Under the pieces are notes generated by a model, which saw only the letters and a program-made list of their open reading frames with translations, did not search any database and had not been told where the DNA came from. A DNA stretch of 60,913 bases, taken from contig QYAI01000152.1 of assembly GCA_003988855.1 (NCBI GenBank), positions 1 through 60,913 on the forward strand. The letters run 5' to 3'. Position 1 is the stretch's first letter. Each line of letters opens with the position of its first letter. Shown here one piece after another: positions 22,730 to 34,732 of the stretch. Source of the stretch: Arachnopeziza araneosa. Taxonomy: Eukaryota > Ascomycota > Leotiomycetes > Helotiales > Arachnopezizaceae. The translations under genes and the position numbers were made by a program.

Positions 22730-23156
22730 GATGGGGGTTTGAGTATTCGATTGAGGCGGTTGACGTTCAATCGGGTGTGGATTGGTGGTGCCCAGTTGAT
22801 TGGGTGGGTAGCATCATGATATAGAGGGAGGGAGGTGAAGTGAGGTGAAGGGAGGTGGTCGTCGGATGTTGTTTCTGGCATGTTGGCGACCCTGGAATGC
22901 CCGAAGGCCGAGATTGTTCATGCTTTGTCAGCCTCATCTCAATCACTGAGCAGTTTGGATCATGCATGAAGGATTATACGCTGCTGCATTTCTGGCAAAA
23001 TGCATGGACAAAATATTGCTGTTCATTGGACGTAATCTTCGCACGACCTTATGACCAAGTAATGCATATCCCTTTCACCCATCGACCTCTTTTGAACGAT
23101 CTAAATATCACGGACAATATTATATCTAGCAAAGGAGATGCGAGGAATGTATGAGA
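22730..23156. other. intergenic, 427 bp
   Basis: Promoter side of the DUF1295 gene and 3' side of the MFS gene. It contains a purine-rich GGGAGG/GTGAAG tract (about 22825-22860) and no coding signal. Confidence 0.4.
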
Positions 23157-24966
23157 TCATTCGCGCCTTCGGCTTTTCAACGACGGGTCCGCTTTCTCAG
23201 GAAACCATCTCATGCTGACGGAGCCCAGCAGAGCGAGGATCACCATCACCACCCACACTACATGTCCATCGATGAATTGAGTGCGAGCACCAGTGGCGAA
23301 GATACTCGTAAACAGTGCAGGTCCGACTGTCCTGATGGCGCTGGTCAAGGTAAGAGATAACGCGTTCAACGTCCCTAGCGAATTGGGCGAAGGGGAGATG
23401 TCATTGAGTGCAAGCTGCACAGCGGCTAGACATAGTGTGAGCATATTCTCTCTTTTGGAGCGAATGCTGGACCTACTGAAAGCCATCGCGACACCACTGC
23501 CCGCAATCTGAAAAGTGGGAGCCACAATCCAGAAAGCAATCTTCCAATCCTTCCTCAAGAACTCGTTGCAGACGGGAGCGGCGATGAAGAAGATGGGCCA
23601 TGCGAGGAAGCACTTCTGAAGTATGGCGCGGGTGCCGTATTTCTTGTGCAGAACAGGGAAGATGAGGAGGAGCCAGATGGCTTGGGAGACGCCAATGGCA
23701 GAGAGGAATACGGAGATCTGCTTAGGGGAGAAGCCGTACCCACCTAGATGAGGCGGCGTGTAGAGGAAGACCGGAAGAACTTGATTTGTTAGCTACGACA
23801 GAAATCTTCCTTTTCAAATACTGACCAGCGGTGTATGCCAAGGCCAGAAGCATGATGTGCGAATATATGAACAAGACGAAAGGAACGCCTGGGGATTGAA
23901 AAATCTCCCTGATTGTCAACGGGGCTTCTAAAGGCGCTGGTTCCTCCCCTTCAACTGACTTGGCCTTTCGTTTGAGAGTCTATGGTGTATTAGCATTCAG
24001 TTTCTGATACGATGAAAGTGACTTACTTCTTTGACGAACAATGCACAGACAATAGCACAGATTATCGTAAGAACACCGTTGGTCAAGGTAGGGAGAGCAT
24101 ATGGAAAGTCCTCGAAGAACTTAATACCACCAAATATGCTGGGGTAGTTCTTAGCTGGTGACTCCAACCCTCCACCTACGTTGATCAGCTCTATGTTTCG
24201 TTCAAATAACAGTATAATAACATACCAATAATTGGACCGAGGAAAATTCCGAGGTTCCCGCTGAATGCGAAGAATGAGAATGCTCTAGCCTGGGTCTTTG
24301 GCGTCGAAATCTCCGATATCATGGCCCTTATCGTGCTATTTCCCATCAGTACAGAGTAACAAGGTTGAAGATGCAAGCCTACACAATGGTCCCTGCAAAG
24401 ATACCACCCAAGCACCTGAAGATGATCATCTGAGGAATCGACCTCGCAAACCCGAAGAGCGCCGTCGTGACGGCCAGTCCCGCGAGCGAAAAGACCAGCA
24501 CCGGCTTCCTGCCCAGTCGATCGGCTGCTCGACCCCAGGACAGCATGAAAAACATCTGCGTAAAGGAAAAGGAAGATTCCTAGCATTCATTAGTTGGAGT
24601 CTCGTTTGCAGAGGGAGACGTCACAATAGCACCACTGTAGAATCCCACATCGGCTTTATCCAGGTGTCCCACCTGCTCAATCATCGTATTCACAAATGGA
24701 AAGATGCTAAAGAAAGCGATGGGATCGATCAAGCGCGCAAAGCACAGCAGGAAGACCTGTTTGCGAGGGAGAGGTGTGTCGTCTTCCTCCACGTGACCAT
24801 TCGCTGCGCCGTCTGGACCGCTGTCATTGCTCTTGGGAGCATCTTGAAGGATCTCGGTCTCGTTGAAAGGGAGAGCCGGATCTTCTGATGCAGTTCCTAG
24901 GAGAGGTGTATTCTCCGATACCACTGAACCGCGCCGCTGCTGCGTGGAGAAGAGTGAGAAAGCCAT
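23157..24966 (-). CDS. MFS transporter, Tet/ZIFL-like 12-helix type
   Basis: Seven exons (24966-24625, 24579-24383, 24335-24226, 24175-24027, 23979-23826, 23779-23477, 23425-23157) total 1524 nt, giving 507 residues. The N-terminus carries ENTPLLG, a dileucine-like motif usual in vacuolar or endosomal fungal MFS proteins. Helix 1 starts after PLPRKQVFLLCFARLIDPIA. Loop 2-3 holds the MFS signature WGRAADRLGRKPVLV, placed by the exon 1-2 splice. The last intron (23426-23476) is 51 nt and open in frame. Splicing it out restores the typical sequence AMAFTAVQLALND, so it is called an intron. The family includes zinc-induced facilitator-like and TetA-like carriers; the cargo is not predictable. Confidence 0.9.
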
Positions 24967-25586
24967 CGTGAATCAGGCGATGATGGATGAAGAAGGGGGG
25001 GGATTCTGGCTCCGAGATTCCAACTTCATGTCACTTGAGAAGTCAGAAGGCTCAATATTTATAAGCATGGAGGGTTTGAAATGTTGTGACTGTGACATAG
25101 AAAGAAAATGACTCAATTCTGGATGGCGATTGGTGCTGACTGCAGACCAGGCAATTGGCGAGGGACGAAGCAATCTAGAGCCTGAAGGAATTGCGCGTGT
25201 TTGACGTGAAGCGGCAGCTGGCAGATTCAATCAAAGCGCAACAAAGGAGAGCGGCATCAAGATTTCATTCCACTCAATTGAGCTAACCAAATCGAATTCA
25301 TTCCTCTTTCCTCTTTGATGGTCCAATGTCAAAGGGGTAGACAAGCAGAAGCACCACTTTCACGGTAGAGAAGTATCCCACTTCTGCAATCCCAGCAGAG
25401 GAACAACATTCCACAACATCAACATATGCACACCTTGATCCAAAACACCAGCAATTCTTCAACTCTGTGCAAAAGACTCTCCCCAGATTCATCCGCACAT
25501 GTCATTTGTATTCCCAAGCCAAAAGCAGTCACTATCCACGGACCTTGCGTTTTTTCCCTTCTCAAGTGTCGGTGAAGATAGGGTTC
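24967..25586. other. intergenic
   Basis: Promoter side of the MFS gene, with a CT-rich tract around 25290-25320. No gene supported. Confidence 0.4.
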
Positions 25587-26356
25587 TCACGTAATCTTAG
25601 CACGGTATTGGCACCACTCACCGGCACGATCCAGCTCTACCGTAGCCGTCTCTTGGCATACTGCGGTTTCTTCCTCTTTTCGACTTCTAGCTGCATCAAG
25701 ATTTACTGCTTTTTTAAAAGAGCGACGACCATGCCGTGTTTCGAATTGTTTGAATCTGCCCGTTATGGTGCTAGTACTCTCTGATACTAGGTAAGATTTT
25801 TGTTCCAAGGTCCACCGTCTCTCTTTGTGTGTAATCTTCCCTTTTCCAAACCGGTTCACGGGCTTGAATTTATGAGTTGAAAACTGTTGGCCGATATCAC
25901 TGGAGAAGATTAGAGCAGAATTTGATAGCTTTGGTGGCTGTTGAGATATTCGTATCGTGGGGGCTTGTTTACTTTGTTCATAAAATTGAGGTGGTGCCAG
26001 ATTCCCAATCACGCTCGTCGCATTCATGCGCTGGAGGCATAGGTTGAAGAGTTGAGGTACTGATCGAGAGCTTGTTGACCATTGAAAGATCGATTATGGT
26101 CCTCGCATTTATACACTGGTGCTTGAGCTACAGAGTTGAGGGCTGTCTCAGTGTCGTACGACTGAAAAGCTTCTAGAATCACATCCCCTTCTTCAAGATA
26201 TTGAGGTGTCATCCCCAATCCATACGAGGCCTGAAAGTTTGAACGACTCCCCCAGCCTTCTTTGATGATGCGGGATTTGCTGCTTGTCGTCGAATCGCTG
26301 TTCGAAGCTTGTCTTGCGAGAGGGTTAATAATACAAAACTTTACTCTTTGAGACAA
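25587..26356 (-). pseudogene. relic of a fungal C2H2-type gene
   Basis: The first frame (26356-26024) encodes a polar segment including EGWGSRSNFQASYGLGMTP and a degenerate finger, KCEDHNRSFNGQQALDQYLN. The family pattern CxxCxRxF..ALxQHLN is recognisable, but the second Cys and both His are replaced. The His-to-Tyr changes (CAY to TAY) are C-to-T in a CpA context. Similar finger sequence (ECDERDWESGT) continues in a second frame and then stops. A third frame holds a further long open stretch down to 25587. At least two frame changes plus lost zinc ligands argue for a decayed gene rather than unusual splicing. Overlap of frames at 26024-26027 rules out a simple intron. Confidence 0.55.
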
Positions 26357-27446
26357 GACAAGGCCCTCGAAACAAAGCAGGAATTTTAAGACAAGAATTT
26401 TACAAGACGGTACTTTCGAATATTTCTAACACGCACTTCGTTCAAGACAACTTCCTTTAAGAAGAAATACGATATAAAATATCTAAGCAAGGCAGAGCAA
26501 GGCAAGGCAAAGCAGACAAGACAATAAAAGACAAGATATAACTACCGGAGCAGTTAGTTCTTAGAAAAAGAAGGGGACATTTACAGGACCAGACAAGAAG
26601 GAGCGACTAAGAGATGGTATATGGCTTAGCTCTCTGTTCTTCTGATACATCAGGCTTGCAAACACCTTCATACCTTGACACTTCTTCCCAGTTCAGTAGG
26701 CAGAGTTTTGATGCCATCCGCAGGCACCACAGTTCTGTAAACAGCTAGTGCTCTTCCTTTAGGAAAATCAAGAAAGCAGGCAGTCTCCCTGGACTCGATA
26801 TTTTCTTGAGTTTGGGCCAGTTTTGACCTTTGCAGGGGAGCTGTCGAGGAACCTCCAACTGCCCATCACTCGCTCGATTGGCTCTTCTAGTTTCATAGTT
26901 CCGCTTAATACGTTGCTGAAAAGGGTGTGCCCAGCGGGAATGACCTCTGCACGCCCGACGCTCATCACAGATTCGTGGTCTTGTAGCCCATGGGCCCGAG
27001 ATGGTACAGGCCCCTTGACCGCAGCCCCTGCAAGGAAATACATGCAAATGCGAGACTCGGGTGCAGTGGTCGCTGTTCTGTGTAATGACTGTCCCAAAAG
27101 CTTAGATCTGTTCAAAGGGCCTTACTTAAGAAATCACTCGGGATTACAGGATCATTCAGGTACGGATCATCTGGATTGTAAGTTGAGGAAGAGAAAGATC
27201 AAGTTGATCAATTAGAGACTGCTTGGAAATCTCTATCCTATGACGATACGGTCAAAACTCCAACCCTTTGAGATCCCATATCCATCCTGCGACGCCACTC
27301 GATTTCATCCAACGCCCCTTATCTCATAGCCCAAAGAACGGAGAGAAAACGAAGTAACATTGATCGCTATGATTATCGAAAGATGAGCGACTGTGAAGTT
27401 AGTAATTAGTTCTTTGATTAAAAAGGAATCTGCATACCAGAAAGGT
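26357..27446. other. gene-poor, purine-rich low-complexity stretch
   Basis: Positions 26340-26530 are rich in ACAAG/GCAAGGC words and form an imperfect low-complexity tract. The rest shows short frames only. No gene supported. Confidence 0.45.
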
Positions 27447-27914
27447 TTAGGTCCAACGTGTCATGAAATAAGTGAAAGTAAGACCGACGACGACGAGAAG
27501 TGCTACGGCCATGTACACTTTGAAAGCAAGGCTGCAGTCATCAAGGTGTCCAGAAAGCGTAATACCGTCGCCAGAAAGCGTAACGTGGCCGCCAGAAATG
27601 CTAACTTGGCCGCTGAAACCATGTGGCTCATGATGAAGAGAGCCACGACGTGGGAGGCCTTGAAGAAGAATCGCTCCTCGCAATTGATTTCGTTGCTTCC
27701 CATCCTGTTGAACTCACTCACGGACTTGATTTTGTTCTTGGAAAGCCATAGTTGTAGCTGCGTGATAGGAAGGGGGAGCTTGATCTTGGAGCTGAAGTTG
27801 AAGTTGAGTGTTTTGCTCGAGTTCGCAACAAGACTTAGAGGACTCGGGGGACACACCCGAGCACAGAACGTCATGCGCCATGAGAGAGAGAGAGAGGTAA
27901 AGAACCAACAACAA
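27447..27914 (-). pseudogene. putative small membrane-anchored protein with in-frame stop
   Basis: One minus-strand frame runs from 27914 to 27447, interrupted only by a TGA near 27711-27713. The first ATG in frame starts MAHDVLCSG. After a glutamine-rich segment (LQLQLQDQAPPSYHAATTMA) comes a short repeat (SGQVSISGG, then VTLSGDG, then ITLSGH). The end is a single hydrophobic helix (VYMAVALLVVVGLTFTYFM) with a basic tail. That order suggests a small tail-anchored protein. The TGA could be CGA to TGA decay, or the two halves could be unrelated frames. No family recognised. Confidence 0.3.
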
Positions 27915-30142
27915 GAGTAGTAGTTTTGGACGTGGTCAGTACGGACTGGTTTGTTTGGAAGAAAGATTGGTTATTTGGAAGGTGGGAACTTACAAACGTC
28001 AAAATAACAAAAGTGCACCGACCTACAACTAGATTTTGCCAGTAACGTGAGGCGGCGTGAACATTGGTAACTTTCATGACATTGCTATCATTCTTAATCA
28101 TTCTACATAACAAGGAGAATGTCTGGTGTATTGGGCTTCCTCATAAGAGGAATCACCAGGAATATGGGATGCCTCCAGCACTTTGAGAAAAGAGATAAAC
28201 CTGATTGTCAAACAAATAATGACACTGATGCTGAAAGACCAAGATGTACTTGAAGTTGTCAAAAGCCGCGCTAGATTCAAAAAGGTAGCGCACCTGAATC
28301 AACAAAACAGTAGTCATGCTCTAAGTATCTCTGGGATACATATTGGAATCAACTTCGTCGCCAAGATAAATGCAAGGGAAGAAACTGATACTTGGGCTAC
28401 TCTGTTTGCTTATATGGCCAAGACGGGGCGAGAAGCTCTCTTAGGCGCAGGTAGCTAGATTACTGCACCCACATCCGTCTACCACAGCAACTGCCTGACC
28501 AGATCCGCTCTCCAACGGCCAGCAAAGTCAGCTTCCTCCAAATTGTATGCAATCACAGCCAAAGCTACCTTCCTCATGCGAGTCGTCTCTTTGGTAGTTA
28601 CCAAAGTTGCGTAGATACGGAGGGCAGGCCAAATTACAGTAAGAAGTTGAACCTTAGCAATCTCCCTCTATTTCCAGGATCCAATTACTGCCTAAACAGA
28701 TGTTGCCACCGTGAGAGCGTCCCAGATGTTAGGATCTGTTTCGATAGCCCTACGCAAGAAATTTATTGAATCATCCAATTTTCACTGCTTGTCACGACCA
28801 CAACATAAAACAATCCCACGCTCAAGTAAGAGATTTGTTGTGCCGTGCACTCTCAAAGTAGTAGTAGGCTTAGGCAGGAAAAATAACTCGCTGATACCAG
28901 GCGAAGGTGAAGCAAATGGTGAAATAATCACCTGACTGCTTTCCAGGTGAGCTCCTAAGGCTCTATTTAGCAGAAGATAGAATTGGAAATGGAATATCCA
29001 GTTCATGAACTGGCGATATTGGTGGGATTTGTTAAACTTAAAAGGGGGTCGGTCACGCCCAGTTGGCTGGTATATGGTCACGCAGCCCTGACTTTTGACT
29101 ACTCTGCTCAATTCTTTAGGGTTTTCAATGTTTATGATATGCCGAAGACTACCTCAATAGCAGCCTTTCATGGGACGAATCCGTTCTCGTTTCGAATTTG
29201 ATAGCTGGGGTGCAGCCTTGTGTAGGTGCCTCCCACTTTGTACTATATTCTTCAGATATCGCTAGCCACTATCCCTCTCCTTTGGGCGATTCAAGTACTG
29301 ATCTAGCGATAAGATTCACTAGCTTTGAACATTCACCAGATTTCACACATCAGCCTGCGCGCTATCATTTGGAAGCTATTTTGGCCTCTGTGTGCCCCGG
29401 CTATAGTTTCCTTACCCAATTTTGCCCAGAATCCTTTCTTGCTCTCTCGCAGGCTTTTTGCCGGAGCAGATTCTAGATGCCTCTCATCAACTGACACGTG
29501 GCTGGTAGTGCCATTCATTAATTCCCCCACAAGAATGCTTCTTCCTTTCTAAGTTTCGAATTCTCCAAGCGTACCCACGTTTCTTGAGCTCTCCTGATAA
29601 CATTGAAACCGTTTAATAATGCTGACCGGACCACGGCCAGGCTCTTCTTTGACCTCGGAGTTACAAGTATTACCTCAAAGTGTTTCTCCTTGTTTGTTTC
29701 AGCCAGGAGGCGGTGTTAAATAGTCTGGAGACAGAGAAATTCTTTGTCTCGAATGCATCTCGGTCTGCCTCGAAATGAATCAGTCATGACCATTGTGTGG
29801 AAATAGCGTTCGCAGGGCTCCTGTCTCTAAGCTGAATCGATTCCCGTGGACAAGAATACATTCTTTAGAAGTTGTTTCAATTGTTTAGCTGCACCATCTA
29901 GCCTTTGAACTTTACCAGTGATGCGCTTCAAACATCCGAGTCTACTGTCTGCATTTGAAGCTGTCTGGTGTTAAATAAACCCGTCCTGCTCCTGCAAAAG
30001 TCCAGATAATCAGTCAATCAATTCTCCAGATTTCACTTGCACTCTGATTTCAAAACCAAATTCCAACCGTTTCCAACTCCTGCCTCACTCCTCACCCAGT
30101 CACACATCACACAGTCACGCACATCACCCATTTCAATTTTCA
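27915..30142. other. gene-poor stretch, 2.2 kb
   Basis: Many frames under 110 codons on both strands, none with domain signatures or consistent splicing. A minus-strand open segment near 28098-28280 has a hydrophobic core and might be an upstream exon of the putative 27.4-27.9 kb gene, but no clean splice chain was found. Confidence 0.4.
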
Positions 30143-30612
30143 ATGTTTAGAAAAAGTATCAACCCTAGGTGCCTAGCGAACGGCGAGTCCACCCCCAACG
30201 CATGCGAAAAGTGCATAAGATCAATCCCCAATTGGCACTTCTCAAGACCCCCATCTGATACTCTACATGAACCGCTCCAGGGAGAAAATGCTATGGTGGC
30301 TGTAAAAGAAACCGTACCGATTTCTTCGCATCTCTCCCGGATTTTCGACTATCAGGCAAATTTGACGGCGGAATTTGTGCAGCTCGCTGGTTACAAGGAC
30401 TTCGATATAATTTCCTATGTGCTGGCGTCTCGGACCCTTCACCTACTTGCATCATCGTGGCCATTGATATGCTTGCTCAAGATAAGGTCGCTGTCTTTAT
30501 CGATTCGACATACAGGAACCTATGCGATAAGAGTAACCACTCCTCTACCGACCTCGACAACCTTGAATCGGCCTTCAAGAACGCGTTCCCTCGCATGGAG
30601 AATAGGTCTTGA
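30143..30612 (+). pseudogene. possible small gene relic with frameshift
   Basis: The frame from ATG 30143 reads plausibly up to about FVQLAGYKDFDII. The protein-like continuation CIIVAIDMLAQDKVAVFID, ending FKNAFPRMENRS before TGA 30610-30612, lies in another frame after about 30412. No GT-AG pair explains the jump, so a single-base indel is inferred. No family recognised, and chance open frames cannot be excluded. Confidence 0.25.
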
Positions 30613-30861
30613 TGGAACATGAGGATTGATCGTCGACATGGCCATCTAATTCAGACCTTTGTCAGTGCTGCGCACCTCGACGACTAAAGGAAGGGCAGTA
30701 GGAAGTCAATCTTGGATGGATTCTTGGATAGATTCTTGAGGGTAGCACTGATAGCAGATTGTTGGAGATAGCATTGAAATTCTGGGGAGTATTTGCAGGA
30801 ACTTTAACACAGATATAACTATTCCACTGATCCATTATAAACAAAAACTGCCAAAAACATC

Positions 30862-31494
30862 CTACCCACAGGCGAAAGAATCTTGCGATCTCTGTTCTCT
30901 CATTTTGTTTTTCATTCCCCAAATTCCCACCAAGGTTATGTCATCAAACTTCTTTGTAACCTCATAAACGCCCTCCTCCACCCTCTTCGCCTTGCCTTTC
31001 CCCTTCTGAAGTTCTTTGTACTCTTTATCGTCAGCTTCATGCCTCGCATTTCTTTTTGCGTGGCTGTACCGGGTCGCATTCGTCAAGCCCAGCCATGTCG
31101 ATTCGTCGGGAAAATCACTCGGGTATCTACCAAGGAAATGAACAAGCCCCGTCGAATATTCGCCACCCCAATCTTCTTCGGTGGGGAAAAAATATACAGG
31201 ATGGCGAACTTGAAGTAGAGGATACCATGACGGATAGAAGCCAGCGAGTTCAAAATCGATAATCTCTGTGACACGAGCGCTGCTACCATTTTCTTTCGGC
31301 GCCACAAATACATTACAAAGGCTGAGGTCACAATGAAAGAAGATGAATTTTTGGCACCTAGGGTTGGATTTTATCGTGTCCCAATAATCATCCATTTGCT
31401 TGTCCATCTCTCTTGCTGTAAACTGCGGATGGGGTCGAGGCGCACGGGGCCTCTGTGATGGATCTCGCTTTGGAAGAGGAATAGCGCGGAACAC
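30862..31494 (-). pseudogene. C-terminal half of an APH/choline-kinase-like protein
   Basis: The frame holds the C-terminal lobe of the fungal aminoglycoside-phosphotransferase-like (APH) fold. The catalytic loop is FFHCDLSLCNVFV, matching the family's HxDxxxxN with His, Asp and Asn all present. The metal-binding Asp follows as EIIDFELAGFYP, with a helical tail after it. The N-terminal lobe (nucleotide loop, lysine, first half) is missing. Upstream an acceptor (GACCTAG, just before 31494) and a possible short first exon (MADYCDTDEFC near 31784) exist, but nothing between them encodes the N-lobe. It is therefore either truncated or an N-lobe exon has decayed. Fungal APH-like proteins phosphorylate small molecules or are catalytically dead; no substrate can be given. 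Confidence 0.6.
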
Positions 31495-32489
31495 TAGGTC
31501 ACAGGAGAGTTAACAATTGCTCGATCAAGACTCTTTCGTGAAAGAACGTTTTCTTAATAAAAGACATTATCTCTGGAAAAGCCGGTAAGACAGATAGAAA
31601 TAGGAAGGAATTTCCTCCTGAATATAAACGTGCCCAGTGACCAAACTCCGAGTTTTGTACGAGTTATGGATTGACCCAGAGTTGGAGATTGTTCGAACGA
31701 TCTGAGTAGGATATAAGAAATTTGATTTTTGATGTTGAAGAAAAACTTACGCACAGAATTCATCTGTATCGCAGTAGTCTGCCATTTTGGATGGTATTGT
31801 AGAGTGTCTTGTGCAAACTGGATACACTGCTGGAAGTGAGTGATTATTAGAGCACTTGAGGTGAGATCCTTTCTCTCATATCATTTCTTTATTCTTATCT
31901 TTTCCTAGCATTCCAACCGCCGGAAATGGAATAGGAACGGTTACTGCTTTAAAGAATCACGCCGCCTTAAGCAGACAATGATAAAGGTGGTTTCTGACCT
32001 AGTTGGTTGAAATCCGGGGCACAACAAAGCCAACGGACACGGGAATGATAACTAGTAATCTGAAGTGGTTGTAGTCGAGAAAAAAATGGGACAGAGTTAA
32101 AGTGCAAAGCATATTTTTCATAATCGCCAAGTACTTGCAAGAAATTGTTCAAGAGGTCATCAATTATGACTTCAGGATGGATCCCGAGCTATTGAAGGCG
32201 AGGAGCGTGCCATTGACCTAGTTCTCGTTGGAATAGGTGCAAGATCTCTCGAGGTATTCCATTTCGTTGTGGGCGGAAAATCAAAACCAGAGTCGAAGGA
32301 GATAACTACAACAGACTGAAAGTTCCTCCATATCTTTATACAGAGGTTTTAGGTCGGAAAGGATAGATATCATCTCGCTGCTGCGTTTCTGCAACATGAA
32401 TTGCCTTTATTATCTTTTACTATATTGTTGGTTTGAGCTTCCAGGTAACCAAGGTAGCCTATTTTTCTCCTTCCAGGCCCACTACAGTC
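31495..32489. other. gene-poor stretch upstream of the APH fragment
   Basis: Possible decayed N-lobe sequence of the APH-like gene, but no motif is recognisable. AT-rich with no other feature. Confidence 0.4.
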
Positions 32490-32992
32490 AGTCTTGATCA
32501 ATCTGGCAGGTTTATGGTGGCCTCTTATGCCCGATTCTCCCAAAACCAAAATTCGCAGTTTCGCATTTTGCCTCTTCGCATCTTCGCATTCTGCATGCTC
32601 GATTTCTTAACAACTGTTGCTTTAAACTATATATAACAAGTATATAATTAAAGCTCTATTAAAATACTATATTTTATGTACTTCTTTTATATTCTAAAGC
32701 ATGATCTGTTGTACTATACAAAGTGCTATATATATATAAAGTTACTTGTCGCAAGAATACAGCACTTTGTGCAGCGCGATAAATAAAGCCTTAGAATACA
32801 GAAGAAGTACATAAAAATTTAGCGTTTCAATAGAGCTTTAATTAAGTTTTAGATATATATAGTTAAGTGCTGCAGTTGTAGAGAAATAAAGCATGCAGAA
32901 TGCGAAGAGGCAAAATACGAAAATGCGAATTTTGGTTTTGGGAGAGGCATAAGGGGCCACCATACAAGTTTTGGTCAGTTTGGTCAATTTTA
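32490..32992. repeat. ~500-bp foldback inverted repeat (MITE-like)
   Basis: Two arms of about 240 bp are inverted copies of each other: left about 32490-32730, right about 32762-32992, with a ~30-nt loop. Matching blocks in order from the outside are TGGTGGCC(C/T)CTTATGCC, TCTCCCAAAACCAAAATTCG, TTTTGCCTCTTCGCAT, CTGCATGC, TTAATTAAAGCTCTATT, ATGTACTTCTT and ACAAAGTGCT. The left arm has a small extra CTTCGCAT unit. No coding capacity. The structure fits a non-autonomous foldback element or MITE, or a repeat whose transcript would form a long hairpin. Confidence 0.85.
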
Positions 32993-33118
32993 TTTGGCTT
33001 TGGTCAACTTATATGTCGTAATACCATCCAAGCCTCATCCCCAGGCACCACTCCCTACCCATTCAACTTCTAGACACCTTTCCCACCCCACCCCACGAGC
33101 TTCTCAAGCAGTCTCTCC

Positions 33119-34732
33119 CTATATCTCATACCGATCCGTCGTCCACTGGACCGGCTTATAGACAAAAGAATCAAACACGGCCTCTTTCACCAAGCCATTC
33201 AGATCACTAGCGGCAACACCAACAAAGGCCCCCGTAAAACTCCCGTGTTTCTGATGGCCACCACACTCATCGCTCAGTATGCTGGCATCAAAGACCGGGC
33301 CGATCTTCGCCAACGCGTCCTCTCCCTCCAAGGCATAAAGGAACTGCAGTTCCTGGCCTCGGATGCTCAATGCCAATCTGACCTTCCCCTCGTTAGGAAT
33401 CTTCACCGGATCAGCGAGAGGGAGTTCGAGTGCACCGCTCGGCCACGAGGCTTCCGAGCTGAGGAGTAACAGTTCCCTCTGCCCATCAGAATGGGCCGTG
33501 ACGGCGAGATAGAAGTAATTGTAGCGGCAATAGTACGCCGTGAGTCCCGCAAACTGCCTCTCGTCCTCGGGGGAGAAATCAATGACCGTCTCGGCATCGA
33601 ACGAGAAATGGGTCTGTCTCCTTGCAACCAACGCTTGCTCGAACCAAGAACCGATAGATTCACGACCGAAGAGTGTCAATTTCCCATTCTCAGTCTTGAA
33701 AATCCGTTCCGGTTCAGGGGTCCTCAGCCACTGAAAGTCCTGATGCAGTCCATCCGAGAAGTCGTATCTCTTCTCCTCCCAATACTTCTCCTCATCTCTC
33801 GTTCCCGGGACCTCGACCTGAAGGGAGGGCACCGGGCCATTCTTGACGTAGAGCCAGTCATCCTTCCAGTACGCCTCTTGGATGGCCGTCTCCCTTCCCA
33901 ACACGCAGCGGCGGTTCTGCGTCGTGGGACGGCCGGTCAGGTGAACGAGATACGTCTTCCCGTCGGGCGTCTCAACCACATCACCGTGCCCGGCTCGCTG
34001 CAGCGCCGCAAAGGGGGCGTCCTTGGAGCTGAGGATGTGCTTGTCGGGATGCGTCTCATACGGACCCCAGATGTTGCGGGAGCGAGCAAGAGTGACGGCA
34101 TGTTGATAACCCGTCCCACCTTCAGCGGTCAAGAGGTGATACCACCCATTCCGCTTATACAGGTGCGGACCCTCGACGAGATCCAATTCCGTCCCTTTAA
34201 ACACATTCTTCCTCGGGCCGACCAACCTCCCCTCTCTGGGATCAAACTCCTGCAGGACAATACCCGCAAACGCTCTGGGTCGCCGCCTATGATCGGCCAA
34301 CATGTTGACGAACCACTTCTTGCCGTCGTCGTCGTGGAACAGCGAGGGATCAAAGCCGGACGAGTTGGCGTAGACGGGATCGGACCAGGGCCCTTCGATG
34401 GCGGGAGCCGTGACGATGTAGTTGTGCGTGTCTTTGAAGGAGCCATCTTTACGCTTGACGTCGGTGTAGACGAGCCAGAACTTGTCGCCGTCGTGGGTGA
34501 GACAAGGTGCCCAGACGCCGCAACTGTCAGGGTCGCCTCGCATGTCCAGCTGGCTCTTGCGGCTCAAGGGCCGGACAACGAGGTCCCAGTTGGCGAGGTC
34601 GGTCGAGTGGTGGATTTGGACCCCAGGGTACCATTCAAACGTCGACGTTGCAATGTAGTAATCATTGCCAACTCGGAGTATTGACGGGTCTGCGTTAAAC
34701 CCTGGAAGGATGGGATTTCGGATGAGTGGCAT
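33119..34732 (-). CDS. GH43 beta-xylosidase / arabinofuranosidase, intracellular
   Basis: A single exon encodes 537 residues. The start is set at the ATG 34732, because the upstream extension has no ATG and the family begins with NPILPGFNADPSI. The five-bladed GH43 catalytic domain carries the expected residues: general base Asp15 (FNADPS), pKa-modulating Asp128 (SGFDPSLF) and general acid Glu187 (LDLVEGPHLY). From about residue 330 a beta-sandwich domain follows, typical of fungal XynB-like GH43 enzymes. There is no signal peptide, so it should act inside the cell on imported xylo-oligosaccharides. GC-rich and well-biased codons indicate an active gene. The single-exon state contrasts with its intron-rich neighbours. 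Confidence 0.94.
   Translation of the reverse strand: MPLIRNPILPGFNADPSILRVGNDYYIATSTFEWYPGVQIHHSTDLANWDLVVRPLSRKSQLDMRGDPDSCGVWAPCLTHDGDKFWLVYTDVKRKDGSFKDTHNYIVTAPAIEGPWSDPVYANSSGFDPSLFHDDDGKKWFVNMLADHRRRPRAFAGIVLQEFDPREGRLVGPRKNVFKGTELDLVEGPHLYKRNGWYHLLTAEGGTGYQHAVTLARSRNIWGPYETHPDKHILSSKDAPFAALQRAGHGDVVETPDGKTYLVHLTGRPTTQNRRCVLGRETAIQEAYWKDDWLYVKNGPVPSLQVEVPGTRDEEKYWEEKRYDFSDGLHQDFQWLRTPEPERIFKTENGKLTLFGRESIGSWFEQALVARRQTHFSFDAETVIDFSPEDERQFAGLTAYYCRYNYFYLAVTAHSDGQRELLLLSSEASWPSGALELPLADPVKIPNEGKVRLALSIRGQELQFLYALEGEDALAKIGPVFDASILSDECGGHQKHGSFTGAFVGVAASDLNGLVKEAVFDSFVYKPVQWTTDRYEI

Noticed and set aside
22145..22819. Plus-strand 224-codon frame opposite the DUF1295 gene
   Set aside because: Antisense shadow; composition rich in Gln, His and Arg with no family features.
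32433..32636. Plus-strand ORF inside the left arm of the foldback repeat
   Set aside because: It starts outside and ends inside a non-coding repeat arm; no protein features.
33491..34684. Long (397-codon) plus-strand frame opposite the GH43 gene
   Set aside because: It is the antisense shadow of a GC-rich coding exon, with no ATG start and no domain, while GH43 motifs and catalytic residues are clear on the minus strand.
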